NCBI GenBank assembly: GCA_003153555.1
Contig: PLZS01000063.1
Span: forward strand, 29,774 to 93,773
Origin: Candidatus Melainabacteria bacterium
Lineage (GTDB): Bacteria > Cyanobacteriota > Vampirovibrionia > Obscuribacterales > Obscuribacteraceae
DNA: 64,000 nt
Reading direction: 5' to 3'
This document shows positions 26,349 to 35,866 of the stretch, in pieces. The position numbers and the translations under genes are program-made. The notes beneath the pieces are model-generated. The model saw only the letters and a list, made by a program, of their open reading frames with translations, was not told the origin of the DNA and ran no database searches. Every line of letters begins with the position of its first letter. The stretch's first letter is position 1.

Positions 26349-26816
26349 TTACAGACCAAGATCACTCAGCGATGGATGATTATCAGGTCTGCGACCCAAT
26401 TGCCAGTGATACTTGCGATCAATCTCGCCAATCGGTAAGTCATTAATACTTGCATGGCGAGAGGTCATAAAACCAAGTTCGTCGAATTCCCAATTCTCGT
26501 TGCCGTAGGATCGAAACCAATTGCCGGAATCATCGTGCCATTCATAAGCGAAACGCACTGCGATCCGATTTCCGCCAAAAGACCACAACTCTTTGATGAG
26601 CCGATAATCCAATTCCTTCGCCCACTTTCGAGTCAGGAATTCAATGATGGACTGTCTGCCAGTCAAGAATTCGGAGCGATTCCGCCACTTTGAGCTGAGC
26701 GAGTACGCAAGTGACACACGTTGGGGATTGCGCGAATTCCAACCGTCTTCCGCTAGCCGCACTTTTAGTATGGCTGATTCACGGTTGAAGGGCGGGAGGG
26801 GCGGATTGCTAGACAT
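26349..26816 (-). CDS. DUF1348 / SnoaL-like (NTF2 fold) protein
   Basis: 155 residues matching the DUF1348 family over almost the whole length: [20 protein letters not shown], then [39 protein letters not shown] and [11 protein letters not shown]. The NTF2-like cone fold usually forms a ligand pocket or dimer. The enzymatic role of DUF1348 proteins is not established. There is no signal peptide. It is transcribed alone toward the tRNA and repeat cluster. Confidence 0.9.
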   Translation of the reverse strand: MSSNPPLPPFNRESAILKVRLAEDGWNSRNPQRVSLAYSLSSKWRNRSEFLTGRQSIIEFLTRKWAKELDYRLIKELWSFGGNRIAVRFAYEWHDDSGNWFRSYGNENWEFDELGFMTSRHASINDLPIGEIDRKYHWQLGRRPDNHPSLSDLGL

Positions 26817-27165
26817 TTATCACCACTTGCTTGCGGATTTATCTGGGAGTCTTTGGATTTCGTCCCACGCATTTTATCGCGCACCTGACCGTCAAATCTT
26901 CCAGATAGTTTTAGTTCCAGTAGAACAGGTCCACAACGACATCGGATGCCATAGCAGATTTCTGGGGAAGAGGCGCCTGTATCCATATGCCTCAGTAATT
27001 CGCTATATGGATCGCTACATCAAGCAGATTTGTGCGTTCCGCACTCAACGCAGCCGGACTCCGGATTGCAATTCCGAATTTGATAAATTCATTTTGCGTT
27101 GCCAACAACTTGCCAAAACTCGATGCGCATAATGACTTCGTTGACAGCAAATGAGGAACTACTCC
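26817..27165. other. Divergent intergenic region, no gene seen
   Basis: About 350 bases between the DUF1348 gene and the hypothetical gene at 27166. Plus-strand frames here overlap the DUF1348 gene antisense and have no ribosome binding site. No RNA gene or operator was recognised. Confidence 0.35.
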
Positions 27166-27675
27166 ATGACTACGCACCACGAAGCAGCCGAACAACAAGC
27201 AGATAAGTCCGTTGCTCACACTGACAATGGTGGAAGTAATCCGTTGCAAAAACAGTACCAGGACATGATGCACGGCGCGAGTTTCCTAGAAAAAACTGTC
27301 AAAGATGCCACACAAGGACTTACCCATATCGACCTTTCAGTCCCAATTCATCAGGCCGGACAAGCAGTGTCGTCGATGGCTCATGACGCTGGCAAAGCAG
27401 TTGTGCAAGGTATGGACAAGGATCCAAATTTGCACTACATCAAGCATGACTTATGCGGCGATGATCCACTGAAGGTCGGTATTGCTGCAGTTGGCACCGT
27501 AGCAGTTGCGGGATTAGCTTTTGCCTTGTTCGCACCGGAGGAAGCAGCGGCTGCGGCAGTAGCTGTTGGGCTAAACTCTGCTGATGCATTACCGTTGGCA
27601 TCAGTAACAGCAATTGGCGGCGTCATCGGAATAGGATACAGTGCAGCAGGCAAAGCCGCTGGAACTCACAAGTAA
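27166..27675 (+). CDS. Hypothetical Ala/Gly-rich protein with hydrophobic C-terminal half
   Basis: 169 residues from the ATG at 27166, preceded by GAGGA with 8 bases spacing. The N-terminal half is polar and amphipathic (helices resembling LEA- or phasin-like segments, for example VSSMAHDAGKAVVQGMDK). The C-terminal half has two Ala/Gly-rich hydrophobic stretches (VGIAAVGTVAVAGLAFALFA and ASVTAIGGVIGIGYSAAG) that could span or associate with the membrane. I do not recognise a family. It is probably a single-gene unit. Confidence 0.65.
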   Translation: MTTHHEAAEQQADKSVAHTDNGGSNPLQKQYQDMMHGASFLEKTVKDATQGLTHIDLSVPIHQAGQAVSSMAHDAGKAVVQGMDKDPNLHYIKHDLCGDDPLKVGIAAVGTVAVAGLAFALFAPEEAAAAAVAVGLNSADALPLASVTAIGGVIGIGYSAAGKAAGTHK

Positions 27676-27767
27676 GGTATGTAGAACAGCGCAGTAACGC
27701 CCGCGATGCAACGTACAAAAATTTTAGGGGAGTCGAATTCGTGGTACCGAGAATGGTGCCGCGAATT

Positions 27768-28397
27768 CTACATTTCCCGCGACTTAAACAGAAGTTTTGT
27801 GAGATTGCCTTCGCCTAGTTCTAGATCCAAATCGCGGTAGCAAAACAAGGCAAAGAAAATTCCAAACAGTGAAATCAGATGGCAAACAACTCCTGCAAAG
27901 GGAAATACGTTGTTTGGATCAATTGAAGAATGAACAAATCTTTCCTCTGCCTTATGGACAAAAGTCATAAGTATCGTGAAGAAACAAGCTTTGTATACGC
28001 ACGCCCAGAATATCGGTCTATACCTCATGCGGTTGACTACCGGAAGTTTTTGAGCAAGGACAATAATTTTGCCTAGAGCAAAGGCGCTGATTATCGCCAT
28101 GATGTAGGCATTTTTGAATTCGTTGAGTCCGTATTGCAAGAGAATCAGGCATTTCAAAGTGGCTAAAACCGACATGCTGATCGCAAGGTAAACGATAATT
28201 GCGGCGATTTCTTTGGCTTCTTTGTGGATCGTTTCTTTGAGGCTTCTTTTTTCGGGTTTTCCAGTTGTAAGAGGGTCCAGGTCTTGCTTAGAAGGAGCGC
28301 CATTGCCTAGCGCGCCCGACACTTGCGTGGCACCTGCATCTTCCAGTGATGGCGGTTGATTTGGCGGCTGTGTTTCGTCAGCCTGTTGATGCTCCAT
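27768..28397 (-). CDS. Hypothetical four-helix membrane protein
   Basis: 209 residues. The first 60 are polar and Pro/Gln-rich. Four predicted membrane helices follow (about 65-85, 98-116, 128-148 and 168-188, the last near VVCHLISLFGIFFALFCY), and the C-terminus is short and charged. No family was recognised. The gene diverges from ychF, with the shared upstream region at 28398-28586. Confidence 0.7.
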   Translation of the reverse strand: MEHQQADETQPPNQPPSLEDAGATQVSGALGNGAPSKQDLDPLTTGKPEKRSLKETIHKEAKEIAAIIVYLAISMSVLATLKCLILLQYGLNEFKNAYIMAIISAFALGKIIVLAQKLPVVNRMRYRPIFWACVYKACFFTILMTFVHKAEERFVHSSIDPNNVFPFAGVVCHLISLFGIFFALFCYRDLDLELGEGNLTKLLFKSREM

Positions 28398-28586
28398 GGC
28401 TCAACCATACTGCCAAAACGACTTAAATTAAAGCGCAGCTAAAGGGTTTTTAAACGGCAGTAACATTCAGTGAATGTTGATATTTAGCTCGGCACGCTGA
28501 TATAGTACCCTACAAGTTTTGTCGGAAGCGGTGCAGCCAGTGGTCTTGCTCGACTTCTCACCGTTCATTCAAGAAAGCGAAATAAT

Positions 28587-29690
28587 ATGAAAGTTGGAAT
28601 CATCGGGCTTCCGTCCTCCGGAAAGACAACAGTCTTCAACGCAATTAGTGGTGGCAATGCTGAAGTGCACTCCTTTTCCGGAGCGAGCAGCGCAGAGCCA
28701 AACATGGCAGTTGTGCCAGTGCCTGACGATCGACAAGAGTGGTTGAAAGGTTTGTATAAACCAAAGAAGACTGCTTATGCCACAGTAGAACTGGTTGACG
28801 TTTCAGGTGTTATACCGGGACAGGCAAAGACCGAGGGATTTAGCCCTCAGATGTTGACGAACCTTCGTCAAGTGGATGCACTTGTCCACGTTGTTCGAGC
28901 CTTTACTGATCCAGCAATTACTCATCCAAGTGGCGCGGTGAATCCGCTCAATGATGCAGAGCTTCTGGAACTTGAGTTCATTATTGCTGATTTGGGCGTT
29001 GTTGAAAAACGGTTAGCCAAGTTGGATGCTGAGATTCAAAAGAAAAAGGGACCGGACAAATCGTTGCTCGAAGCAGAAAAAGATCTGTTGGTTCAATTCC
29101 AAAAGGATTTATCTGATGAAAAGCCGTTGCGTCAAAAAACATTGACCGAAGAAGAATTGAAACTGATTAGAGGTTACACTTTTCTTTCTCAAAAGCCATT
29201 GCTGGTGGTGGCTAATGTAGACGAGGCTGACATTCCGAAAGGCGCAGATGCAGTACCTGGTTTGGAAAAATGGTGTTCTGACCGCGGCATGCCATTGATT
29301 GCTTTCTGTGCCAAAACAGAAATGGAAATCGCCCAATTAGATGAGGCAGAACGCGCTGAATTTCTCTCCGCTTTGGGAATTGAGGAACCATCCCGCGATA
29401 AGCTAATCAAAGCTGCCTATCAGCTTCTTATGCTAATCGCTTTCTTTACGGTTGGTGAGGACGAAGTCAAAGCGTGGACGATTACTCGCGGCACTATTGC
29501 TCAAGAAGCTGCGCGAAAAATCCATTCTGATATTGCTCGTGGTTTCATTCGGGCAGAAGTGTGTGCATACGACACACTTAAGCAACACGGCACATGGAAC
29601 GGCGCGAAGGACAAAGGACAAGTCAGACTGGAAGGCAAAGAATACAAAGTTCAAGATGGCGATTGCATCAATTACAGATTTGCCGTCTAA
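28587..29690 (+). CDS. ychF: YchF-family P-loop GTPase/ATPase
   Basis: 367 residues. The N-terminal G domain opens with MKVGIIGLPSSGKTTVFNAI (Walker A). It has LVDVSGVIPGQ as G3 and VANVDEAD in the G4 region. In YchF-type proteins the altered G4 favours ATP over GTP. A coiled-coil insert (about 130-190) and a C-terminal TGS-like domain (VCAYDTLKQHGTWNGAKDKG) complete the family pattern. The P-loop GLPSSGKTT differs slightly from the classical GLPNVGKST. YchF associates with ribosomes and affects stress responses. A TPR gene starts 20 bases downstream and is probably co-transcribed. Confidence 0.93.
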   Translation: MKVGIIGLPSSGKTTVFNAISGGNAEVHSFSGASSAEPNMAVVPVPDDRQEWLKGLYKPKKTAYATVELVDVSGVIPGQAKTEGFSPQMLTNLRQVDALVHVVRAFTDPAITHPSGAVNPLNDAELLELEFIIADLGVVEKRLAKLDAEIQKKKGPDKSLLEAEKDLLVQFQKDLSDEKPLRQKTLTEEELKLIRGYTFLSQKPLLVVANVDEADIPKGADAVPGLEKWCSDRGMPLIAFCAKTEMEIAQLDEAERAEFLSALGIEEPSRDKLIKAAYQLLMLIAFFTVGEDEVKAWTITRGTIAQEAARKIHSDIARGFIRAEVCAYDTLKQHGTWNGAKDKGQVRLEGKEYKVQDGDCINYRFAV

Positions 29691-29710
29691 CGAGATTTGG
29701 AGTACACACG

Positions 29711-30199
29711 TTGAGTTCACAGTTTGATGAAGCGCACACACTTGTTCAAAGAGGCGATCTCGAAGGCGCTCGTCAAGCTTTAGTTCGACTTTGCCACGAC
29801 CATCCAAATGATGCTCTCTTGAATTATCGCTGTGCGTCGATACACGACAATCTTGGATTGGAAGCAGATGCGCGTCCGTATTACGAAAGAGCGATTCGGC
29901 TAGGACTGCAGGGCGAGAATCTTGAAGGTGCATTTTTAGGCTTGGGTAGCACGTATAGATGCATAGGCGAATACGCGAAATCCATCGAAGTTCTAATAGA
30001 GGGCAGCAGGCAATTTCCGAACAATTTGGCGATGAAAGTTTTCGAAGCGATGGCACTTCATGAAAGTGGTAAGCACAATCTAGCGGCTGCGTTGCTATTG
30101 CACTGCTTAGTCGAGAAGCCAGGTGACGAATCGATCGCGCGCTACAGTAAAGCGATCCAGTACTATTCTCAGCAATATGCGGCTACTCCTTCCGACTAG
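29711..30199 (+). CDS. TPR_5-type tetratricopeptide protein
   Basis: About 162 residues read from a TTG at 29711, 20 bases after the ychF stop. The frame extends upstream inside ychF, but that overlap is unlikely to be coding. The sequence matches the TPR_5 pattern: helices around CASIHDNLGLEADARPYYER, then GLGSTYRCIGEYAKSIEVL and FEAMALHESGKHNLAAALLL. Proteins of this group are small cytosolic scaffolds with no assigned role. Probably in one unit with ychF. Confidence 0.8.
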   Translation: MSSQFDEAHTLVQRGDLEGARQALVRLCHDHPNDALLNYRCASIHDNLGLEADARPYYERAIRLGLQGENLEGAFLGLGSTYRCIGEYAKSIEVLIEGSRQFPNNLAMKVFEAMALHESGKHNLAAALLLHCLVEKPGDESIARYSKAIQYYSQQYAATPSD

Positions 30200-30216
30200 A
30201 AGTGAAGCCTGGGGCT

Positions 30217-30340
30217 AAAATGGAGCGCACGCTTCCAGCGTGCCCGTAGTCTCATGAAGAAGTCATAGGCGCCTTCAATGCTTAAGTTCTGAAATGGAGC
30301 GCACGTTTCCAGCGTGCCCATAATCACACGAAGGAGCCAT
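30217..30340. repeat. Two tandem copies of a dispersed palindromic repeat
   Basis: Copy 1 (core 30221-30245) and copy 2 (core 30295-30319) share TGGAGCGCACG-Y-TTCCAGCGTGCCC. Each core contains a hairpin, GCACGCT-TCC-AGCGTGC in copy 1 and the same with one changed base in copy 2. The similarity runs on for about 20 bases after each core (TCTCATGAAGAAGTCAT against TCACACGAAGGAGCCAT). Related copies are at 50712 and 62768. They sit between two convergent genes and may also act as a transcription end. Confidence 0.8.
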
Positions 30341-30350
30341 GGTCGCGCTG

Positions 30351-31475
30351 TCACCTTGCGTAAATTGCAATAATATCCGCGCCCTTACCGTCCAACATGC
30401 ACTGATGCATGTAATCGATACCAAGTAATCCTTTGAATATGTGCGAAGTTGTTTCCACATAGATTCGACGCAATCCGCATAATTTAGCCAATGCGTCTAA
30501 CGAGCGCGGCGAATAGTATTTGATGTGATCCAGTTTAAAGCTGTAGTAATAGTCACCTAAAATGTCATATTCAAGCGATACCAGATTTGGTGTGCGGATG
30601 ACCAGCACTCCAGTTGCTGACAAAAATTGTTTGAGGATGTTGACGGTGATAAGCCCATCGTCGAGATGTTCAATCACATCCCAGAGTGTTATTAAATCAA
30701 TTTTTCCGAGTAACTGTGGTGCAATGGCAGGCAGGTCAGCAATCTCTCCGAATATTGTTTCGAATCCAAATTTGCTTTCGCAGATTTTTATAGCATCGCT
30801 TGATTGCTCCAGTCCATAATGCGTAAACGCTGATTCAGCCAGCGCCTTTCTGAAATACCCGACAGCTGAACCGACATCCAAGGCCGTGTTTTTATCATCT
30901 CCCGGACTGCAATTAGCCAGCACTATTCGAAGTTGCCTACGCGCTTTTTCGAGTCTCCAATCTTGGTCCGTAATGTAATTGCGCATGCCTAGGTGTGGCT
31001 GTTGCGGGTCTTGAAAGTACAATTCGTCGTAGTTAACAGAGTCAGCTCGCACTAATCTGTTGGTCGCCGCATCGACCTGCCAGGCATACTGAAGGTCCGA
31101 ATTGCCCACTATTATGCGTTCTTGATTGCCGCTGATTGAGCCAGCGAATACCATGTCGGGGGGGCTGCCATCGAACGCCATGCCACACTTCGAGAAATCA
31201 ACTGAACGCTTTCCACTGTCTTTCGACCTGTTGTTTCGGAAAGCTTGCTTGGTGCGATCGATTTTGTCGGCAGTGCTTGAGTTTTTAAATGAATCTTGTG
31301 AGTCCGTAGTTACAATTTCTTGGATCAGCCTTTTTGCGTCCGGTTCGCTAATCTCAAGAAGACGGCAGAAGCCATTGCGCCAATGGTCCCAGTCATCGTA
31401 GAACTGCACTGCACCAGCGTGCACGTAGTAAGTTCCTGCTGAAGTTTCGTGCCAACCACCTTGCTTCGAGTCCAT
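30351..31475 (-). CDS. Class I SAM methyltransferase with long N-terminal extension
   Basis: About 374 residues from the ATG at 31475, which leaves 4 bases after the previous gene; an ATG at 31511 would overlap it. The C-terminal half is a Methyltransf_23 domain: ALDVGSAVGYFRKALAES (motif I), LITLWDVIEHLDDG and LVIRTPNLVSLEYD. The N-terminal 180 residues resemble the substrate-facing part seen in some sugar or lipid methyltransferases but are not recognised. It follows a second methyltransferase gene and is probably co-transcribed, suggesting modification of a surface glycan or secondary metabolite. Confidence 0.8.
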   Translation of the reverse strand: MDSKQGGWHETSAGTYYVHAGAVQFYDDWDHWRNGFCRLLEISEPDAKRLIQEIVTTDSQDSFKNSSTADKIDRTKQAFRNNRSKDSGKRSVDFSKCGMAFDGSPPDMVFAGSISGNQERIIVGNSDLQYAWQVDAATNRLVRADSVNYDELYFQDPQQPHLGMRNYITDQDWRLEKARRQLRIVLANCSPGDDKNTALDVGSAVGYFRKALAESAFTHYGLEQSSDAIKICESKFGFETIFGEIADLPAIAPQLLGKIDLITLWDVIEHLDDGLITVNILKQFLSATGVLVIRTPNLVSLEYDILGDYYYSFKLDHIKYYSPRSLDALAKLCGLRRIYVETTSHIFKGLLGIDYMHQCMLDGKGADIIAIYAR

Positions 31476-31479
31476 CACG

Positions 31480-32478
31480 CTAGCCTCGATCCGGTTTGTG
31501 AAAGGCAACACCCATATTTGACGTTTGTCCTGTGGTCGCTTTTATCGCTGCGTCTAAACCGGCAAATGAGGCATTCCGAATAAGATTTGGAATATTGGTT
31601 TTCGCCCAATCAACAGGAGGGAAAAGCGCGTCTGCCCATTTGGAAAACATCGGATTACTCTTGAGCATTGAATGAAATGTCCAAACCCAAAAAATTGCGT
31701 TCGGTTGGTACTCGATTTTTACAACTTCAAAACCTGTGATTTCAGCCAGTTTCGCGACTGATCGCTCGTCGTAGAAAAACCAGTGCCGCGGAAAGTGATA
31801 CGCGCCCCAATGTTTATTCTTGAACATTCTCGCATCCAGTGACCCTATATTTGGTGTCCAAAACCAGAAGATGCCGCCTGGTTTTAGGATCCGATATACT
31901 TTTTCCGTAAATGCTTTCGGATCGGGGACATGTTCGATAACGTGACTGGCCCAGACAAAATCGAAGGTGGCTTCTGGTATGTCCACTTCTTCGAATCGTC
32001 CGGCGTATACGGTGTGACCTTGCTTACGTGCTTTTTCAACTGCCGCTTCATTGAGGTCGATTCCGTATGTTTCAACGTCGTGTGTTCGCACTTTTCGAAA
32101 CCAGTTTAAGATATGACCATCGGCACAGCCTATGTCCAAAACCTTGAGCTTGTCTCCTTTGCAGAAACTGAGAACATACTCCAATCCTGCCAGAATTTTC
32201 GCGTATCTGAATTTGTAATAGAAATTTTGTCTCTGCGATTCGTCGTAATTTTCTTCAATTGCATAGGCATAGTAATTCGGAGGGTATATGGTCGCCAACT
32301 CGCTCACATCCGGACGTGGATTGAGATAAACCAAACCGCAATCAGTACATCGAACGACGTTAAAGACATCATCTGTGGTGTTATCATATTCGTGCTCCCT
32401 GCCGGTTGTTATCAACTCGCGTTTCTCTGAACCGCAGTTATTGCAAGTTGTCTCTACCTTCTGAATGTCCGATTTCAT
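31480..32478 (-). CDS. Class I SAM methyltransferase with N-terminal zinc-ribbon-like motif
   Basis: 332 residues. The N-terminus holds two Cys pairs (CNNCGSEKRELITTG and CTDCGLVYLNPRP), a ribbon often seen ahead of Methyltransf_23 domains in glycan-related clusters. The catalytic domain follows with VLDIGCADGHILNWFRK (motif I), FVWASHVIEHVPDP and KPGGIFWFWTPNIG. It is the first gene of a two-methyltransferase unit. The substrate is unknown. Confidence 0.87.
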   Translation of the reverse strand: MKSDIQKVETTCNNCGSEKRELITTGREHEYDNTTDDVFNVVRCTDCGLVYLNPRPDVSELATIYPPNYYAYAIEENYDESQRQNFYYKFRYAKILAGLEYVLSFCKGDKLKVLDIGCADGHILNWFRKVRTHDVETYGIDLNEAAVEKARKQGHTVYAGRFEEVDIPEATFDFVWASHVIEHVPDPKAFTEKVYRILKPGGIFWFWTPNIGSLDARMFKNKHWGAYHFPRHWFFYDERSVAKLAEITGFEVVKIEYQPNAIFWVWTFHSMLKSNPMFSKWADALFPPVDWAKTNIPNLIRNASFAGLDAAIKATTGQTSNMGVAFHKPDRG

Positions 32479-32573
32479 TGCTGCGCCAGATTTGCTGAAT
32501 CATAGTATGGTACCAGAATGAAGATGTGCTTTTAAGACAGTCGCTATAATAGGATTTTTGACAGGAACTGCTG

Positions 32574-32807
32574 ATGGAACTAACACTGAACTGTCCTAAA
32601 TGCAATGCGCTCATGGAGAAGGGATTCGTTATCGAACACGCCGACCCCTCTGCATCTCTCCTTGATTGGATAGCTGGAGCACCGGAATTGACAAGCCCTA
32701 TATTAGGCAAATACAAGACCTCGAACGCTCGACAGATTGCAACATACTGCTGTAACGGATGCGGATTTCTCGAGTCTTATGCAAGACTACGCGACATGCC
32801 AAAATAG
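32574..32807 (+). CDS. Small zinc-ribbon protein (DUF6487-like)
   Basis: 77 residues with CPKC at 8-11 and a second knuckle CCNGCG near residue 60 (YCCNGCGFLESYARLRD), forming one long-looped zinc ribbon. GFVIEHADPSASLLDWIAG between them is typical of PF20097-type proteins. The next gene, a TMEM175-like channel, starts 1 base after its stop, so the two are probably translated together. The function is unknown. Confidence 0.75.
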   Translation: MELTLNCPKCNALMEKGFVIEHADPSASLLDWIAGAPELTSPILGKYKTSNARQIATYCCNGCGFLESYARLRDMPK

Positions 32808-32808
32808 G

Positions 32809-33570
32809 ATGCTTGACGAAGTGAGCAATGATTTGCCGGAAGAGCCAATCGACAATCAGTCACTATCAAGTGACCGTGTAGCCACCCTTGCTGACGGTGT
32901 CTTTGCTATCGTTCTGACATTGTTGGTGATTGAACTAAAAGCGCCGGAAGGTGGTTCTTCCGAGCAACTGTTGCATGGTCTAGCCGAGCTCGGTCCTAAG
33001 TTCCTTTCGTTTGCGCTTACATTCAGCATCGTTAGCATCTTCTGGTTTGGGCACCACATGGAGTTCCACTACATCAAGAGATCCGATCGCACTCACCTGT
33101 GGCTGAATCTTCTTTTTATGATGGCAATTAGTTTCTTGCCGTTCTCCGCGTCCTTCCTTGGAAACAACCTGACACAGCCACTTGCAAATGCGTTCTATGG
33201 TGTCCATTTATCCATTCTCGGCTTCATTCGTTATTGGCACTGGCGTTATGCCACTGATGGACATCGGCTTGTTGATCCCTCAATGAGCGAAGACTTGATC
33301 CAAGAAGTAAATGGAACGTTCTTGTGGGTCCCGTGCGGCTATCTGATTGCTGCTGCAGTGTCGTTCGTCAACGTTTATGCCAGTCTGGTTTTCTATGTTG
33401 CTCTAGCATTGCGATACGTTTTTTCGGCTAAACAAGACCGTCATCTCACCTCATTGAAGAGCAGCGTCGGAGTGGATCCACCCCCGATTGATTCTAGCGA
33501 AGACCCGCCAAGCCAGTCGATTGTATTGAGCACGCATATTCAGTCTGAAGTGCCAGTCGCTGACGAATAA
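32809..33570 (+). CDS. TMEM175 / DUF1211-family membrane protein (putative potassium channel)
   Basis: About 253 residues from the ATG at 32809; the frame continues upstream inside the previous gene. RVATLADGVFAIVLTLLVIE is the first-helix signature of the family, variant of the usual FSDGVFAI. Six membrane helices follow (FLSFALTFSIVSIFWFGHHM, LWLNLLFMMAISFLPF and others). Bacterial TMEM175 proteins form potassium channels from two or four chains. The C-terminal 50 residues are polar and Pro/Ser-rich. It is co-transcribed with the zinc-ribbon gene. Confidence 0.87.
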   Translation: MLDEVSNDLPEEPIDNQSLSSDRVATLADGVFAIVLTLLVIELKAPEGGSSEQLLHGLAELGPKFLSFALTFSIVSIFWFGHHMEFHYIKRSDRTHLWLNLLFMMAISFLPFSASFLGNNLTQPLANAFYGVHLSILGFIRYWHWRYATDGHRLVDPSMSEDLIQEVNGTFLWVPCGYLIAAAVSFVNVYASLVFYVALALRYVFSAKQDRHLTSLKSSVGVDPPPIDSSEDPPSQSIVLSTHIQSEVPVADE

Positions 33571-33626
33571 TGCAAGGCTCAGGAAAATTTGCAGACAAGC
33601 AAGTCTCAACCAATTTGCACAAGTTA

Positions 33627-35144
33627 TTAATCCAGCTCCGGCTCAGGAGAAAAGTTCAAAGCAATTGACTGATCTTGATCAAATTTGGCTAACGCACCTT
33701 TCCCAAGCTTTTTGTACGCAAGAGCACGCCAATGATATGGTGCTGCAGCGGTTCTAAAATCTGGGTTGTCTAAGCCAATGGACTTGTTGCAATCTTGCAC
33801 TGACAATTCTGGTTTGTTAACCAGCAGATGCACTTCTGCTCGTCCATCATAGGCCTTCTGCAACTCGCTCTCGTCAGTGCTCTCGGTGATTGTTCTGTTG
33901 TAGTACTTAATCGCGTTGTCATAGTCAGCCAGTTTGCAATACATCTGAGCGCAAGCTGAACTTCGCGACGGATTCGGATCGAGTGATAGGGCGGTGGAGT
34001 AATCTCTCATTGCATTTTTAAATTCGCCAAGCTCGGCATAAAAGCTCGCTCGAGCTGAATATCGATCAGCTTTATTTTCAGCCGTGTCATTCGCAAATTC
34101 ATTGAACGACCCTAGCTTCGATTGTATTTCGCTTTTCGCTCTGTCTTGTTGTCCCATTAATCCGAGAATTTTGATGCGGAAAGCGTGTCGAAGGTCACCA
34201 TCGGAATATTTGATCATTTCGTCAGCGTCGGCTAGCGCTTTCGCGTATTGACCATGTTTGAGATAAAGGTTTGCTCTTCGCTGGCGAGCTTGGTCGGTCC
34301 GGGATGCATCGGAGCCCGAGCTATCTTTAGAATCTTTTGAGGCGTCTATGATCTTTGTGTAACTAGCGATGGCTTGAGAATCTCTGCCGGTACTCTCAGA
34401 CAAACGTCCAAGATCAAGCGCATAATCAAGTCCATAATATGGGTTTGGCTCTTCTTTTACGGCGCTTTCGTAGTCGGCGATTGCCTTGTCAAATTGACCA
34501 GTGAATTTATACTGTTGTGCTCTTGTGACGTAGTCAACGGACCAGCGCTTTCCTCTACTCAGGGAAATATTGGTCAGAGATTCAATCATTGTTTCCCTGT
34601 CCGCCAAAGCCAGCTGCGATTCACCAAGTAGTTCATAGATGTACGCGCGGCTGTTTAAATAACTGATGTTTGGCCTGTCTGTCTGTATCAAATGATCGAC
34701 GTCGGCAAGCTCATCGCGGTACTTTTTTGCGACGTGATTGATCGACTGGCGCGTGTCGTAATAGCTGAGGACTTTAGGTTCGAGTTCGATGGCTTTAGTC
34801 ACATCTTTGAGCGCATCCGAAAAATCAGCTTTGGTTCCTTTCTTCTTTTCAAGTTCAAACTTTGCCTTAGCGCGAGCCCCATATGCCTCGGCTAACCTGG
34901 GATTTGCCGCAATCGCCCACGTGAAATATTTGATCGCTTGCACTTGCGCTTGTTGTTCATAAAATTTCTTCGATTCAAAGAGTCCTAGCCACAGTGGAAT
35001 CATTCCTGTTGCGTAAATCCACAGGAGAATGAAACCAATGAAAACGGATGGGACTATTCGTAGAACCTTGCCAGGTAAAAGAGGAATGCTTTCACTCGCT
35101 TTTGGGGTTCTCGGAGTCTCATCGCTAGGCGGTGCTTTTGTCAT
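33627..35144 (-). CDS. Membrane-anchored TPR protein
   Basis: 505 residues. One membrane helix at about 27-50 (VFIGFILLWIYATGMIPLWL) is followed by about ten tetratricopeptide repeats filling residues 60-500, for example IKYFTWAIAANPRLAEAYGA, IADYESAVKEEPNPYYGLDY and MRDYSTALSLDPNPSRSSA. The TPR domain should lie outside the cytoplasm if the N-terminus stays inside. It is likely an envelope scaffold. No enzymatic domain was seen. It is transcribed alone. Confidence 0.82.
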   Translation of the reverse strand: MTKAPPSDETPRTPKASESIPLLPGKVLRIVPSVFIGFILLWIYATGMIPLWLGLFESKKFYEQQAQVQAIKYFTWAIAANPRLAEAYGARAKAKFELEKKKGTKADFSDALKDVTKAIELEPKVLSYYDTRQSINHVAKKYRDELADVDHLIQTDRPNISYLNSRAYIYELLGESQLALADRETMIESLTNISLSRGKRWSVDYVTRAQQYKFTGQFDKAIADYESAVKEEPNPYYGLDYALDLGRLSESTGRDSQAIASYTKIIDASKDSKDSSGSDASRTDQARQRRANLYLKHGQYAKALADADEMIKYSDGDLRHAFRIKILGLMGQQDRAKSEIQSKLGSFNEFANDTAENKADRYSARASFYAELGEFKNAMRDYSTALSLDPNPSRSSACAQMYCKLADYDNAIKYYNRTITESTDESELQKAYDGRAEVHLLVNKPELSVQDCNKSIGLDNPDFRTAAAPYHWRALAYKKLGKGALAKFDQDQSIALNFSPEPELD

Positions 35145-35363
35145 TGAATTCGCCCGTAGTAAGTTGTTTTACCAGCATAGCGATTCCCTTGACAGGTTGG
35201 CAAAACGTACAAAAAGCCTTAATTGTTTGACTTGGTTTGAATGAAAGAGAGCGGCAACGCCTCCTATTCTTCCTTTCTTTCTACGGGCACTCGCCACAAG
35301 TCAGCCACTTTGAGTTCTTAATATGAGGAACCAAGGCAAGTTCCACACCTCAGGTATCCATAA

Positions 35364-35729
35364 ATGTCAGACGAAATTTCCAAACATACATTCTTGACCG
35401 CGCCGGGGTCGACCGACTGCAGTGCGACGTTCGCAGAAGAGCTCCAGGCAGGTTTTCGATCAATAGTCTTCGTCAATCAGTGCTCTAAGAATCAGAGAAT
35501 TACTGAAATGCCAGTAGTCGCACAAGCGCAAGAGGCTGGTCCCAATATTGTGCCTTTTATCGCCCTGGCCGCGGGCCACGGCGAAGTTGAACCCGTTCGG
35601 ATTGGGCCAAATGGCATGATCCAAGAGCTTGAACGACCGTATGCCGAAAACCTGAACCGCACGGGTCCACAAAGAGTGCCTGAAGGTATAGAAGCAGAGT
35701 TGCATATTGGCGCAATCCTCGAGTTTTAA
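35364..35729 (+). CDS. Hypothetical protein
   Basis: 121 residues without signal peptide or membrane helix. The composition is protein-like, with segments such as FAEELQAGFRSIVFVNQCSK and IVPFIALAAGHGEVEPVRIG, but no family was recognised. The ribosome binding site is weak. Its 3' end is about 140 bases from the convergent thioesterase gene. It may be a small genuine gene or a fragment. Confidence 0.5.
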   Translation: MSDEISKHTFLTAPGSTDCSATFAEELQAGFRSIVFVNQCSKNQRITEMPVVAQAQEAGPNIVPFIALAAGHGEVEPVRIGPNGMIQELERPYAENLNRTGPQRVPEGIEAELHIGAILEF

Positions 35730-35866
35730 CAACGCAAAAACTGCATGTACAAAGTGTTTATTTACCTTTGTCGTTAGAGAAGTCCACGGTGCAGCGAATT
35801 GCGAGAGCGTTTACGAAGCAATGAACCAGAGCGTCCGTAAACTTTCGATTCCAGAATTGCAGAAGT

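Noticed and set aside
26644..27132. 162-codon plus-strand frame opposite the DUF1348 gene
   Set aside because: It is antisense to a well-supported family protein and lacks start signals.
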